Of a DNA stretch of 64,000 bases, positions 26,788 through 35,268 are shown one piece after another (positions within the stretch are counted from its first letter, which is position 1; the number at the start of each line of letters is the position of its first letter). The stretch comes from JAAUTY01 sp964397305 (GTDB taxonomy: Bacteria > Cyanobacteriota > Cyanobacteriia > Cyanobacteriales > Spirulinaceae): the NCBI GenBank assembly GCA_964397305.1, contig CAYNIP010000019.1, positions 1 to 64,000 on the forward strand, read 5' to 3'. Position numbers and translations under genes: made by a program. A model generated the notes under the pieces. The model was not told the DNA's origin and searched no databases. It worked only from the letters and a program-made list of their open reading frames with translations.

Positions 26788-28122
26788 ATGGCCTCCCGAT
26801 TTCCCCCCCTGTCCCTGCAACCGCTGGAACGTCTGCACGCGACAGATGGTTTGCTGCTGAGTGCTGACCTCTGGGAGCGCGCCCATGCCTACCACCGCCA
26901 GCGCCAGAATGTCCATTATCAAGCCCTGCACCAGGCGGGGATTGTCACGGGGCTGGGGGTGCGGGCTGTGGCCGCACCGGCTACGGTGGCGGCGCAATAC
27001 CGCGATCGCCGTTGGCTGCGAATCCAGCCCGGCTTAGCTATCGACGCAACGGGCAACCCGATCGTGGTCGATCGGCCCCTCGAGTTTCGCCTCGCCTCGA
27101 CGGCGGCGACGGAGCCGCTGCTGGTGTACCTGCTGATTCGCTACGTGGACCCGGAGGGGCTCCAGCGCCAGAATGGTAGCGCTCTGGTGCAAGAGAGTTT
27201 TCGCCTCGATGAGCAGACGAGTCCCCCCGCAACCGGGGAGATTGAACTCTGTCGCCTCCTGCTGCGACCGGGCACGCCGGAGCTGGCCAACCCTCAGGAT
27301 GTCCTGCGGCCGGGGCCTCAGGAGGTTGACTTGCGGTTTCGGCCGGTGGCCCAGACGCGATCGCGCGGCACGGTGCGCCTGGCGACGCTGCCTGCGACGG
27401 CGGCCTATGACCAACGGGGGAGCCAAAATTGCCAAGAACTGTTGGCAGCGCTGCCGGCCCTGTATCCAGCCTTGAGGGCCGCCGAACCACCCCTGCGCTT
27501 GAACTTGCCGGCGGACCAGGCCCGCCTCGCGGACTGCGACCTGGTTTATCTCACCCGGCAGCAATACCAGGAGCTGGAGCCCGTGGCCCAGCAGTGCCTC
27601 CAGGATTTTATCCGTGGTCAGGGAACGGTCCTCGTCGAGCTGCCAGATGCAACGACGAAGATCAATGACCTCAAGGGAGCGATTCAAGACTTGGCCGTGG
27701 CGATCGCCGACATCGGCAATGCTCCCGACCTAGCCGAGATGCGGACTGAGTTGAGTCACGAACTCACGGCCAGCCAAGACCGCCTCGAAACCTGGATGGC
27801 AGAACTGCGGCAATCCTTTGCCGATCTCCTCGCCGCAGCCGGGGCTTCGACCGCCGACCGGGGAGACATCAACCACCAACACCTCTTGCGCCGCCAACCG
27901 TTTCTCTTTGCCCAATGGCCCGTCGTGCGCGGGAAGCCCGTCGAATTCCTAGCCTGGGGGAATGTGATTCTCGCGGTGGGTGATCTCTCCCTCGCTTGGG
28001 GCGTCGATGAAGACTTGCACTTGTCCCGCGAGACCATCCGCACCGCCCACGAGATTGGCATCAACCTGCTCCACTTTGCCTGGCAACGCCGCGAACTAGC
28101 GCAGTTGCTGGTATCAGAGTAG
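26788..28122 (+). CDS. Uncharacterised baseplate-cluster protein (444 aa)
   Basis: Not a named family to me. Residues 10-100 contain LQPLERLHATDGLLLSADLWE, a QAGIVTGLGV turn and RWLRIQPGLAIDATGNPIVV, a beta-rich module. A middle region (about 225-290) resembles a glutamine-amidotransferase-like or DUF4159-like Rossmann strand pattern (DLVYLTRQQY...FIRGQGTVLVELP). This is followed by a coiled coil (about 290-350) and a conserved-looking C-terminus with WGVDEDLHLSRETIRTAHEIG. ATG 26788 is chosen; GTG 26737 is possible. Tight spacing to the tail-protein gene (58 bp) and to the sensor gene (38 bp) suggests it is co-transcribed with both. Confidence 0.7.
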   Translation: MASRFPPLSLQPLERLHATDGLLLSADLWERAHAYHRQRQNVHYQALHQAGIVTGLGVRAVAAPATVAAQYRDRRWLRIQPGLAIDATGNPIVVDRPLEFRLASTAATEPLLVYLLIRYVDPEGLQRQNGSALVQESFRLDEQTSPPATGEIELCRLLLRPGTPELANPQDVLRPGPQEVDLRFRPVAQTRSRGTVRLATLPATAAYDQRGSQNCQELLAALPALYPALRAAEPPLRLNLPADQARLADCDLVYLTRQQYQELEPVAQQCLQDFIRGQGTVLVELPDATTKINDLKGAIQDLAVAIADIGNAPDLAEMRTELSHELTASQDRLETWMAELRQSFADLLAAAGASTADRGDINHQHLLRRQPFLFAQWPVVRGKPVEFLAWGNVILAVGDLSLAWGVDEDLHLSRETIRTAHEIGINLLHFAWQRRELAQLLVSE

Positions 28123-28160
28123 GTTTCACCCCTCTTCCAATCCTCACCCCCCCAATCCCC

Positions 28161-29582
28161 ATGTCCCGCTCCCGCAAAACCCTCTCGATTCGCTATGCGC
28201 TACCCCTGTTGCTGGTGGGGCCGATCCTGGCGACGGTCGCTCTGATTGTCGGCTTTGCGATTAACAACGGCCGCCGCGCGGCCCAAGAGTTCGGCCTCAC
28301 GGTCTCGGCGAGAACCTTGGCGTCGATCGAGCAACACGTTATGAGCTATCTGGAGAAACCTAGCCTGCTCAACCGCTCCCATGCAGCGACGGGATCACGG
28401 TTTCTAGACCTGGAAGACGCCGATCGGTTGGCGGATTTTTTTTGGGAGCAGGCCGCTCTGTCGTCTGATGCAGACCTAGATTCTCTCTCCTTTGGCAGTA
28501 CGACGGGGGACTTTGTGCTGGTGCAACGGTTCCCGGACGGAACCGGGGAGCTGCGGATTCGTACCCAGGAGACGGCCCCAAATCGCGAGTTCTACCGCCT
28601 CAATGAGGCCGGACAACGGCTGAGCCGTACTCGCGTCCAAGAATTCGATCCCCGCACGCGGCCCTGGTATCAGGCTGGGGTCCAGGCCGGGGAGCCCGTC
28701 TGGAGTGAGATCTTTCAGGCCGCCGATGCCCCGACCCTCAATATTTCCTCCATCGTGCCCATTTACCAGGGCAACCAGTTGCAGGGGGTGCTGGCGGCGA
28801 CGATTCAGCTCCAGGCGATGAATGAGTTTCTCGCCGGGTTGACGATTTCTCCCAATGGCGAGGCCTTTATTCTCGAGACCTCGGGGGAGTTGGTGGCCAG
28901 CTCGACCCGGGAGCCCGTGGTGATTGAGGAGGACAGTGGTGAGCGGCGGCGCTTGCTGGCGGTGGATAGCAGCAACCCCCAGATCGCGGCCACGGCGGTG
29001 CGGCTGCGGGAGCGCTTTCCTGATCTTCAGGCTCTGGAGGGAACGGTCAGTTTTACTTACAATGACCGGGGCGATCGCCAAGTCATCAGTGTCGTGCCCC
29101 TCAATCCCGAGTTCGGCCTCACTTGGCTGGTGGTGGTGATGGTGCCGGAGCGGGATTTTAGCGGCGCGATTGAGGCGAATATGCGGGCCACGCTGATCAT
29201 CGGGGTGGTGATTGCCATCGCCGCGGTCATCCTGGGCCTGCTGGCGGCTCGCTGGTTGGTGCGCCCGATCGAGCAACTCCGCCTCGCGGCCCGGGACATC
29301 CAGGCCGATCGCTTCGAGCCCTATACTCTCCAAGAGGTAGCGTCCCGCCACGATGAACTGGGCGAGTTGGGGCAGGCCTTTCAGGACATGGGGGTGGTGA
29401 TTGGTGATCGCCAACAAAGCTTCAATGCCCAAGTGCGGGAACTGCGCCAGCAAAAATCGACGGCGGATAATGTGTCCCTGCAAGGAGTGGAGCTGGCCTA
29501 CTACCAGGCCTTGCAGAGCAAAGCCCAGTGGCTCCGGGCTCAGGAAGCCGACACGCCCAGGAACGGCGGTTCCAGCGAGTAG
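28161..29582 (+). CDS. Cache-HAMP membrane sensor without output domain (paralogue 1)
   Basis: A 473-aa protein with membrane helix 1 (about 13-34), a large extracytoplasmic double-Cache-type domain (about 40-335) with the hallmark FDPRTRPWYQAG and IVPIYQGNQLQGVLAATIQL segments, helix 2 (about 342-365) and a HAMP segment (RWLVRPIEQLRLAARDIQ...RHDELGELGQAF, to about 415). About 55 residues of coiled coil follow, then the stop. No kinase, cyclase, diguanylate cyclase or MCP domain follows. The extracytoplasmic part probably binds a small ligand. It lies 38 bp after the baseplate-cluster protein and 23 bp before its paralogue. Confidence 0.85.
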   Translation: MSRSRKTLSIRYALPLLLVGPILATVALIVGFAINNGRRAAQEFGLTVSARTLASIEQHVMSYLEKPSLLNRSHAATGSRFLDLEDADRLADFFWEQAALSSDADLDSLSFGSTTGDFVLVQRFPDGTGELRIRTQETAPNREFYRLNEAGQRLSRTRVQEFDPRTRPWYQAGVQAGEPVWSEIFQAADAPTLNISSIVPIYQGNQLQGVLAATIQLQAMNEFLAGLTISPNGEAFILETSGELVASSTREPVVIEEDSGERRRLLAVDSSNPQIAATAVRLRERFPDLQALEGTVSFTYNDRGDRQVISVVPLNPEFGLTWLVVVMVPERDFSGAIEANMRATLIIGVVIAIAAVILGLLAARWLVRPIEQLRLAARDIQADRFEPYTLQEVASRHDELGELGQAFQDMGVVIGDRQQSFNAQVRELRQQKSTADNVSLQGVELAYYQALQSKAQWLRAQEADTPRNGGSSE

Positions 29583-29605
29583 TTCACCATCACAGGGTTG
29601 CCAGG

Positions 29606-31000
29606 ATGATCAAGCTCTCCCTATCCCTCCGCTATACCATTCCGCTGCTGGTCGTTTTGCCCTTAGTAGCTGCTACCAGTACCACCGGGTGGCTGGCCTT
29701 GATGAGCGGTCGCAAAACCGTCGATAGTCTGTCGGCGGACCTGACCGCCAAGGTGGCGACCCAAGTGGCGGATAATCTCGCGACCTACATCCGCCGTCCC
29801 CACCAGCTCAACCGCTTGGCGAGCGATGCGATCAGTCTCGGCCGCCTTGATCCGGAAGCCATGGACCAGATCCAGCGCTACTTCTGGCAGCAGTTACCGG
29901 CCTTCCCCACCCTTGAATCCGTTTATTTTGGGACGGCAGCCGGGGAGTTCCGGAGCGCTGGGCGCTTGGGGGCTGACCAATTGACCCTCTCGGTGGTCTC
30001 TCGCGAGCAACCGGGCCAGGTGCGGCGCTACTTCGCTGGCCCGACGGGGGAGCCGACCAACCTCCTCACGGAACAATCCGGCTTTGACCCCCGGGAGCGA
30101 CCCTGGTATCAGGCCGCGGCCCAGGCTGATCGGGCGATCTGGAGTGACCTGTATCCTGACTTTGACAGCCAGCGCCTGGGTATTACCGCCGCCCGAGCGG
30201 TGCGGGATGAACAGGGTCAATTGCTCGGGGTTTTGGGGGTTGACCTGTTCTTTGCCGAGTTGGAGGCCTTTCTGCAAAACTTAGCCGTCGGCAAGACGGG
30301 CAAGGCCTACATCACCGAGCGGGATGGCACGCTGATCGCCAGCTCCCTCCGCCGTCAGGAACTGATGCCCACGGCCCAAGCCGGCGACCGGAGCTTTTCG
30401 ATCGCCAACAGCCGTGATCCGCTCACGGTGGCGATGGTTGAGGCTCTGGTGGCCACCTTTGGGGACTTGAGCTTGGTGGGGGGCGAGCATCAGATTGTGT
30501 TTCAAGCCGAGAACCAGCGCCAGTTCCTGCGGGTCTACCCGTTTACCGATCCCTACGGCCTGGACTGGTTGATTTTGATTGTGATTCCGGAGGCGGACTT
30601 TGGGGCCGGCCTGGGGCTTCAGCTCCTGGTGACAGCGCTGTTGGGGGGGGCGGTCTTGGCGATCGCCGCCGCCGGGGGTCTCGCCGTCGGTCGCTGGCTC
30701 CTCCGGCCGATCACGCGGCTCAACCAGGCAGCGGCTGCGATTGAAGCCCAAACCTTTGATCCCGCCAGCATTGATGATCTGGCGGCACGCGATGATGAGG
30801 TGGGGGAATTTGCCCGCGTCTTTCTGGAAATGGCCCTCGCCATTGACGACCGTGAGACCCGCCTCGGCACCCAGATTCGTCACCTAAACTTCCGGGACCA
30901 AATGGCAACGACGGTTAAGCAGGAGGCCTTGCAGGAGCAATTGACGGCCCTGTGCGATCGCGCTCGTGCCCTCCAGACTGCTGATGCGGACCCCACCTAA
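29606..31000 (+). CDS. Cache-HAMP membrane sensor without output domain (paralogue 2)
   Basis: A 464-aa paralogue of the preceding gene with the same plan: helix 1 (about 10-32), Cache-type domain with FDPRERPWYQAA (about residue 165) and a VLGVDLFFAELEAFL strand, helix 2 (about 335-360) and HAMP with RWLLRPITRLNQAAAAIEAQ...RDDEVGEFARVFLEM. A coiled coil of about 50 residues ends the protein. No catalytic output is present. ATG 29606 follows CCAGG; an upstream in-frame start would overlap the previous gene and is unlikely. It is 26 bp upstream of paralogue 3, consistent with one operon and origin by tandem duplication. Confidence 0.85.
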   Translation: MIKLSLSLRYTIPLLVVLPLVAATSTTGWLALMSGRKTVDSLSADLTAKVATQVADNLATYIRRPHQLNRLASDAISLGRLDPEAMDQIQRYFWQQLPAFPTLESVYFGTAAGEFRSAGRLGADQLTLSVVSREQPGQVRRYFAGPTGEPTNLLTEQSGFDPRERPWYQAAAQADRAIWSDLYPDFDSQRLGITAARAVRDEQGQLLGVLGVDLFFAELEAFLQNLAVGKTGKAYITERDGTLIASSLRRQELMPTAQAGDRSFSIANSRDPLTVAMVEALVATFGDLSLVGGEHQIVFQAENQRQFLRVYPFTDPYGLDWLILIVIPEADFGAGLGLQLLVTALLGGAVLAIAAAGGLAVGRWLLRPITRLNQAAAAIEAQTFDPASIDDLAARDDEVGEFARVFLEMALAIDDRETRLGTQIRHLNFRDQMATTVKQEALQEQLTALCDRARALQTADADPT

Positions 31001-31026
31001 TCCACCCTAAGGAGTATTGCGCCCCG

Positions 31027-32805
31027 ATGCCAGCCCTACCTCTGAAGCGCACCGTACCTTTGCTGATTGTGATGCCCCTGCTGCTGGCCGTGGGCGCGAC
31101 CGGCCTGTTGGCCTACTTCAACGGTCGCCGCACGGCGAGCAATTTAGCGCGGACGCTGATCCACAAAGTCGCGTTCCATGTCGAAGACATCCTCGAAGAA
31201 GTTTTGACCGATGCTCAGACGGTGAATCGCCTCAATGCAGCGACCTTGCCCCGGGAGGGGCTGTCGGCGGCAGTCGCTCGCGACTTTGAGCAGCAAGCCT
31301 GGTCTCAGGTGGGAACCTTCTCCAGCCTGGCCTATGTGTACCTCGGAACGGAGCGGGGGGAGTTTATCGGGGCGGCCCAGAGTGCGGCCGGCCTGCCCAC
31401 CTTAGGGATCGCCGGTCCGGAGACTGGGGGGCAATTCCAGACCTATAGCACCACCGCGCAGGGCGATCGCCAAGATTTAGTCGCGGTGACATCCGACTAC
31501 GACCCGCGCCGCCGGCCCTGGTACGAGGCGGCGATCGCCACGGGGGAGCCGACCTGGGGCCCGATCTACGTCTGGTCAGCACCGTACCCCAACCTAGTGC
31601 TGCCGGCCGTGCAGCCCACGCAGGCCGGTGTGCAGGCCGTGATGGCAGCAGATATTTCCCTGGTGTTCCTGAGCGAGGTCCTCAGTCGCTTGGAGATCGG
31701 CCGGACAGGTCAGGTCTTTATCCTCGAGCGGGATGGCCGCTTGGTCGCTACCTCGACTACCGAGCGGCCCTACAACCAAAACTTGGAGCGGGTGGCGGCC
31801 AGGGAGAGCAGCCACCCCCTGACTCGGGCAACCACCCAGGCTGTGCTCCGGCGCTATGGCAATCTAGCTACGATTACTGAAGAGGGTCAGTTTAGCTTTC
31901 GCTGGCGCGGCAGGTCCCAGGTGGTGCAGGTCTATCCCTTTCGGGAGGAGTCGGGCTTAGATTGGCTCGTGGTCGTGGCGGTTCCCGTGGCCGACTTTAT
32001 GGACACGGTGACGATGCAGGCTCAGATCACCCTGCTCCTGGGGGGCGTGGCCTTGGCGATCGCCGCTGGCCTGGGCCTAGCCGCCGCTCGCTATGCTCTG
32101 CAACCTCTGGTGCGTCTCAATGAAGCCGCTGCCGCCCTGAAGGCTCAGCAGTTTGAGTCCCAAGCGATCGAAGACCTGACCCACCGCACCGACGAGGTGG
32201 GAGAGTTCGCGCGGGTCTTTCGGGGCATGGCGGCGACGATCGGGGCCCGGGCCCAGAGCTTAGATGAACAATTGCAGGCCTTGCGATCGCAGGTCAAGGC
32301 GGATCGCTTGCGGGAGCAGGATGTTACCCTCGCTCGCCTGCGGCCGCTGCAAAAGCAGCTCAAGCTGGTGCGGGAGGCAAAGCAGCTTGCGTTTGATCTG
32401 GATCAGTTACTGAGTACCAGCCCCTTGATCGGCTCTCTGCCTGTCCGGGAGCGGGAGAAATTGGCTGAGGGGGGACAGCAGCGCATCTGTTCGCCCGGGG
32501 AGATTATCTGCCGCGAGGGAGAGCCGGCTCGAGAGCTCTTTCTCGTGCTGGTGGGGACGGTGGAAATTTTTGTTGAAGCGACCAATCAGCACTTGGCAAC
32601 GCTCCGGGGGGGCGATGTTTTTGGGGAGCTGTCGTTGCTCATGCACACGGAGCGCACCCCCCGCACCACGACCGTGATCGCCCGCAACTACGCCACGGTT
32701 TTCCAGATCGACCGCCCAAGCCTGACCCGCCTGCTCGAAGCTGAGCCCCAACTGCGGGAGACGATCCGGGCTCTCTGTCGTCAGTCCCGGGCCTTGAAGC
32801 CTTGA
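31027..32805 (+). CDS. Cache-HAMP sensor fused to a cyclic-nucleotide-binding domain (paralogue 3)
   Basis: A 592-aa protein that repeats the plan of the two upstream genes (helix 1 about 8-30, Cache-type domain with YDPRRRPWYEAA, helix 2 about 330-355, HAMP with DEVGEFARVFRGM) and then adds a Crp/Fnr-type cNMP-binding domain (about 457-590). The phosphate-binding cassette shows GDVFGELSLL and TERTPRTTTVIA, retaining the Glu and Arg expected for cAMP or cGMP contact. No DNA-binding helix-turn-helix follows, so the domain is probably regulatory or a protein-interaction module. It is the last gene of the plus-strand cluster; a hairpin lies 45 bp downstream. Confidence 0.87.
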   Translation: MPALPLKRTVPLLIVMPLLLAVGATGLLAYFNGRRTASNLARTLIHKVAFHVEDILEEVLTDAQTVNRLNAATLPREGLSAAVARDFEQQAWSQVGTFSSLAYVYLGTERGEFIGAAQSAAGLPTLGIAGPETGGQFQTYSTTAQGDRQDLVAVTSDYDPRRRPWYEAAIATGEPTWGPIYVWSAPYPNLVLPAVQPTQAGVQAVMAADISLVFLSEVLSRLEIGRTGQVFILERDGRLVATSTTERPYNQNLERVAARESSHPLTRATTQAVLRRYGNLATITEEGQFSFRWRGRSQVVQVYPFREESGLDWLVVVAVPVADFMDTVTMQAQITLLLGGVALAIAAGLGLAAARYALQPLVRLNEAAAALKAQQFESQAIEDLTHRTDEVGEFARVFRGMAATIGARAQSLDEQLQALRSQVKADRLREQDVTLARLRPLQKQLKLVREAKQLAFDLDQLLSTSPLIGSLPVREREKLAEGGQQRICSPGEIICREGEPARELFLVLVGTVEIFVEATNQHLATLRGGDVFGELSLLMHTERTPRTTTVIARNYATVFQIDRPSLTRLLEAEPQLRETIRALCRQSRALKP

Positions 32806-32849
32806 CCGCTTCCCCCGGCTCCTAGAATCGACCCAAGAGGGTCTAACTC

Positions 32850-32877
32850 CCCTGCTCCCAGCCTTGGGAGCAGGGGC
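32850..32877 (+). terminator. Hairpin at the end of the sensor operon
   Basis: Perfect 12-bp stem CCCCTGCTCCCA/TGGGAGCAGGGG with a 4-nt loop, 45 bp past the last sensor gene. No T-run follows. The same hairpin block appears inside the dispersed elements near 58.5 and 62.5 kb, so this may be a repeat fragment that serves as a terminator. Confidence 0.45.
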
Positions 32878-32932
32878 CGGGGGATGAGAAGAAACTTACT
32901 CAACGGAGAAGCCCCCCCTGGCCAGCCAGTGC

Positions 32933-33508
32933 TCAAACCGACCAAACCGCCCGCAGATCCAAAACAAACCCCGGTAACAGGGGTTCCCCCGACAGGGTTG
33001 CGGGTGCTGTGAGCTGCTCGGGCGATCGCCCCGGGCGGTAGATCCCCACTGTTTGCGTCTGGGGATCAATCAGCCAGCCCAGTTGCAGGCCATTGTCGAG
33101 ATACTCCTGCATCTTCGCTTGGGTTTGGGGCAGCGTGTCGCTTTCTGACAGCAGCTCCACGGCAAAATCCGGGCAGAGGGGCAAGAAGCCCCGCCGTGCC
33201 TCGGGGCTCAGGGCTTGCCAGCGGGGCAGGCTCACCCAACTGGCATCGGGCGATCGCACCGCCCCCTGAGGCAGGCGGAAGCCCGTTGAGGAGTTGTAGG
33301 CTTTCCCCAACCGACGCTGCTGATTCCACCACCAGAGTTGGCCTTCGATGTCCAAGTTGCGCTCGCCCGTGTCCCCCCCGGTCGGTGGCATGACGATTAG
33401 CTCCCCCGTAGCGGTTAGTTCCAGGCGGCGCTCCCGATTGGCCGCCGCCAACTGAGCAAACTGCTCCGGCGTGAAGCGTAAACCTGACGGCACATCCAGG
33501 GACACCAC
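32933..33508 (-). CDS. Uma2-family (DUF820) PD-(D/E)XK protein
   Basis: A 191-aa member of the Uma2 family, restriction-endonuclease-like proteins present in many copies in cyanobacteria and of unknown cellular role. Typical features are FTPEQFAQLA near the start, LELTATGELIVMPPTGG, VRSPDASWVS carrying the active-site Asp, then PDFAVELLSESD with the Glu and the LGWLIDPQTQTVGIYRPG strand. GTG 33508 is chosen because GGAGG lies about 10 bases upstream. It is monocistronic, convergent with the sensor operon, and not obviously linked to its neighbours. Confidence 0.88.
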   Translation of the reverse strand: MVSLDVPSGLRFTPEQFAQLAAANRERRLELTATGELIVMPPTGGDTGERNLDIEGQLWWWNQQRRLGKAYNSSTGFRLPQGAVRSPDASWVSLPRWQALSPEARRGFLPLCPDFAVELLSESDTLPQTQAKMQEYLDNGLQLGWLIDPQTQTVGIYRPGRSPEQLTAPATLSGEPLLPGFVLDLRAVWSV

Positions 33509-33816
33509 AAGGGATCGCCTCCAGCCCAATCCTGCCCCTTTACTGTAGCAAACCTAGGTGCGATAGGCCTCCAGGCCGGCAACAGACGAGATGGCGATCG
33601 CCCGGGTGGTCAATCCTGCCGTCCTCACCCCAACCCCTTCCCTGAAAGCTTGGTGTTACCGGGCCCTCATCCTCCGGCCCCTTCTCTCAATTTTGGGAGA
33701 GCGATTATGAGGTTGGGTTGACGCGAGGAAACCCGAGGCCAAGCTCCTGGTTGGGGTGGGTTGAGGCAGGAAACCCAGCCTAGGCGATCGGGAGCCAGGG
33801 CTGGGTTTTGGTCGCC
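33509..33816. other. Spacer with repeat fragments
   Basis: No gene is seen. Around 33627-33710 it carries a degenerate copy of the CCTCACCCCAACCCC...GGGAGAGCGATTATGAGG repeat with complementary ends. The rest holds a HIP1 site and the region downstream of the histidine kinase gene. Confidence 0.45.
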
Positions 33817-35268
33817 CTAGTTGGAGACATCAGGGCCAGGCGACGGGAGCCCCAGGGGCAAGGTCAAGCGCAGGGTCGTCTCCCCCGGGCGGGCCGGCTC
33901 GAGACAGAGATCACCACCGTGAGCGCGGGCCACTTCCCTAGCCAAGCTGAGGCCCAGGCCAGTGCCCTCGATGCGGCGGGTCCGGGCGGGATCGCCGCGC
34001 TGGAAACGGTCGAAGAGGCGATCGCGATCCCCCTCGGGGAGATCGGGGGAGGCGTTGCTAATCCGGATGAGGGCTTGCCCAGGAACCCGCTGGGCCTGAA
34101 CTCGCACCCAGCCCCCAGGAAGGTTGTATTTGATCGCATTGCTGAGGAGGTTTTGGAGTGCTTGAGTCAGCAACTCGCGATCGCCCCGCAGCCATAGCCC
34201 CGGCTCAATCGCCGTCGTGAGGGTCAAGGCCGGGGCCAGCAGGTCAAAATCTGCCATCAATTCAGCGATCAGGGCAGAACCATTCAGCTCTTGGCGCTGC
34301 ACGGTCATCTGCCCAGCATCGGCCAAGGACAGCAGCAGCAGCTTACGCACAATGCTGTTGAGGCGGCTGACCTCCTCGAGGAGTTGAGCCAGTCGTTGCT
34401 GGAGGATCGAACCGGGCTCCACCTCCTGAAGCAGGCGCTCGAGCTGCCCTTGCAAGATAGCCAAGGGAGTTTTCAGCTCATGGGCAGCATCCCCACTGAA
34501 GCGCCGGGCTTGCTGAAAGCTGCGTTCGAGGCGGGCGAGCATGGCATTGAAGACCGCAATTAGCTCCTGAAACTCCACATCCACGCCGGCCCCCACCACC
34601 CGCTGATCGAGACCCGCGGCCGTGACCCCTTGAATGGTCTGCGTGAGCCCCTGCACGGGTCGCAGGGCTTGACCGGCGAGGCCCCAAGCACCCCCGGCGA
34701 TCACCAGCAGCAGGCCGGGAATTGCGAGGGTGTAAACCCGGCGAATCGCCTGCAACTCTTGATCCAGGGCCGTGAGGCTGACGGCGATCGCCACGTAGGC
34801 CTGGGGTAGCTCTAGGGTGGCGAGTCGCCAGGTTTCCCCAGCCAGCCGCTGCGAACGAAGGCTCGGAGCGGGCCGCGGACCCTGGAAGCGGCGCGGGCGG
34901 GAGTCTGAGGGCGGGCCAAACCCTGGGGGGGGCGCGGGGGCGGGACGACCGGAGGGCACGATGAGGAGTTCCGGCGGCCAAGCGTCCGACTGGTAGAGGA
35001 CGCGATGCTGGCTGCCGAGCACGCGCAGGGCGATCGCCGTGTCCGTGGCGAGGCCTAGTTCCTGGGGCAATTGCGCCGCGTAGTCTTGCCAGTGGTTGGG
35101 CAAACGCGGTCGCCCGGCGAGCAGCAGTTGCTGCTCCAGCCGCGCATCGAGGCGGCTGAGCTTGGCCTCGCGGATCAGCCAGTAGGAGAGCAGCCCAAAG
35201 CCCAGCAGGGCTCCCCCCGCTAGGGCGGCGGCGAAGAGGGCTAGACGGCGGCGGAGGGACGGCCGCAT
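33817..35268 (-). CDS. Membrane sensor histidine kinase (EnvZ/CusS type)
   Basis: 483 aa. Helix 1 (about 8-28) and helix 2 (about 180-203) flank an extracytoplasmic sensor region of about 150 residues containing a Pro-rich loop. A HAMP domain follows, then HisKA with phospho-acceptor His in DAAHELKTPLA (about residue 263), and an ATPase domain with the N box LLSNAIKYNLP, DRDRLFDRFQRGD and G box GTGLGLSLAREVA. ATG 35268 overlaps the response-regulator stop as TGATG, giving translational coupling. It is the last gene of the gloB-regulator-kinase operon. The stimulus is unknown. Confidence 0.9.
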   Translation of the reverse strand: MRPSLRRRLALFAAALAGGALLGFGLLSYWLIREAKLSRLDARLEQQLLLAGRPRLPNHWQDYAAQLPQELGLATDTAIALRVLGSQHRVLYQSDAWPPELLIVPSGRPAPAPPPGFGPPSDSRPRRFQGPRPAPSLRSQRLAGETWRLATLELPQAYVAIAVSLTALDQELQAIRRVYTLAIPGLLLVIAGGAWGLAGQALRPVQGLTQTIQGVTAAGLDQRVVGAGVDVEFQELIAVFNAMLARLERSFQQARRFSGDAAHELKTPLAILQGQLERLLQEVEPGSILQQRLAQLLEEVSRLNSIVRKLLLLSLADAGQMTVQRQELNGSALIAELMADFDLLAPALTLTTAIEPGLWLRGDRELLTQALQNLLSNAIKYNLPGGWVRVQAQRVPGQALIRISNASPDLPEGDRDRLFDRFQRGDPARTRRIEGTGLGLSLAREVARAHGGDLCLEPARPGETTLRLTLPLGLPSPGPDVSN

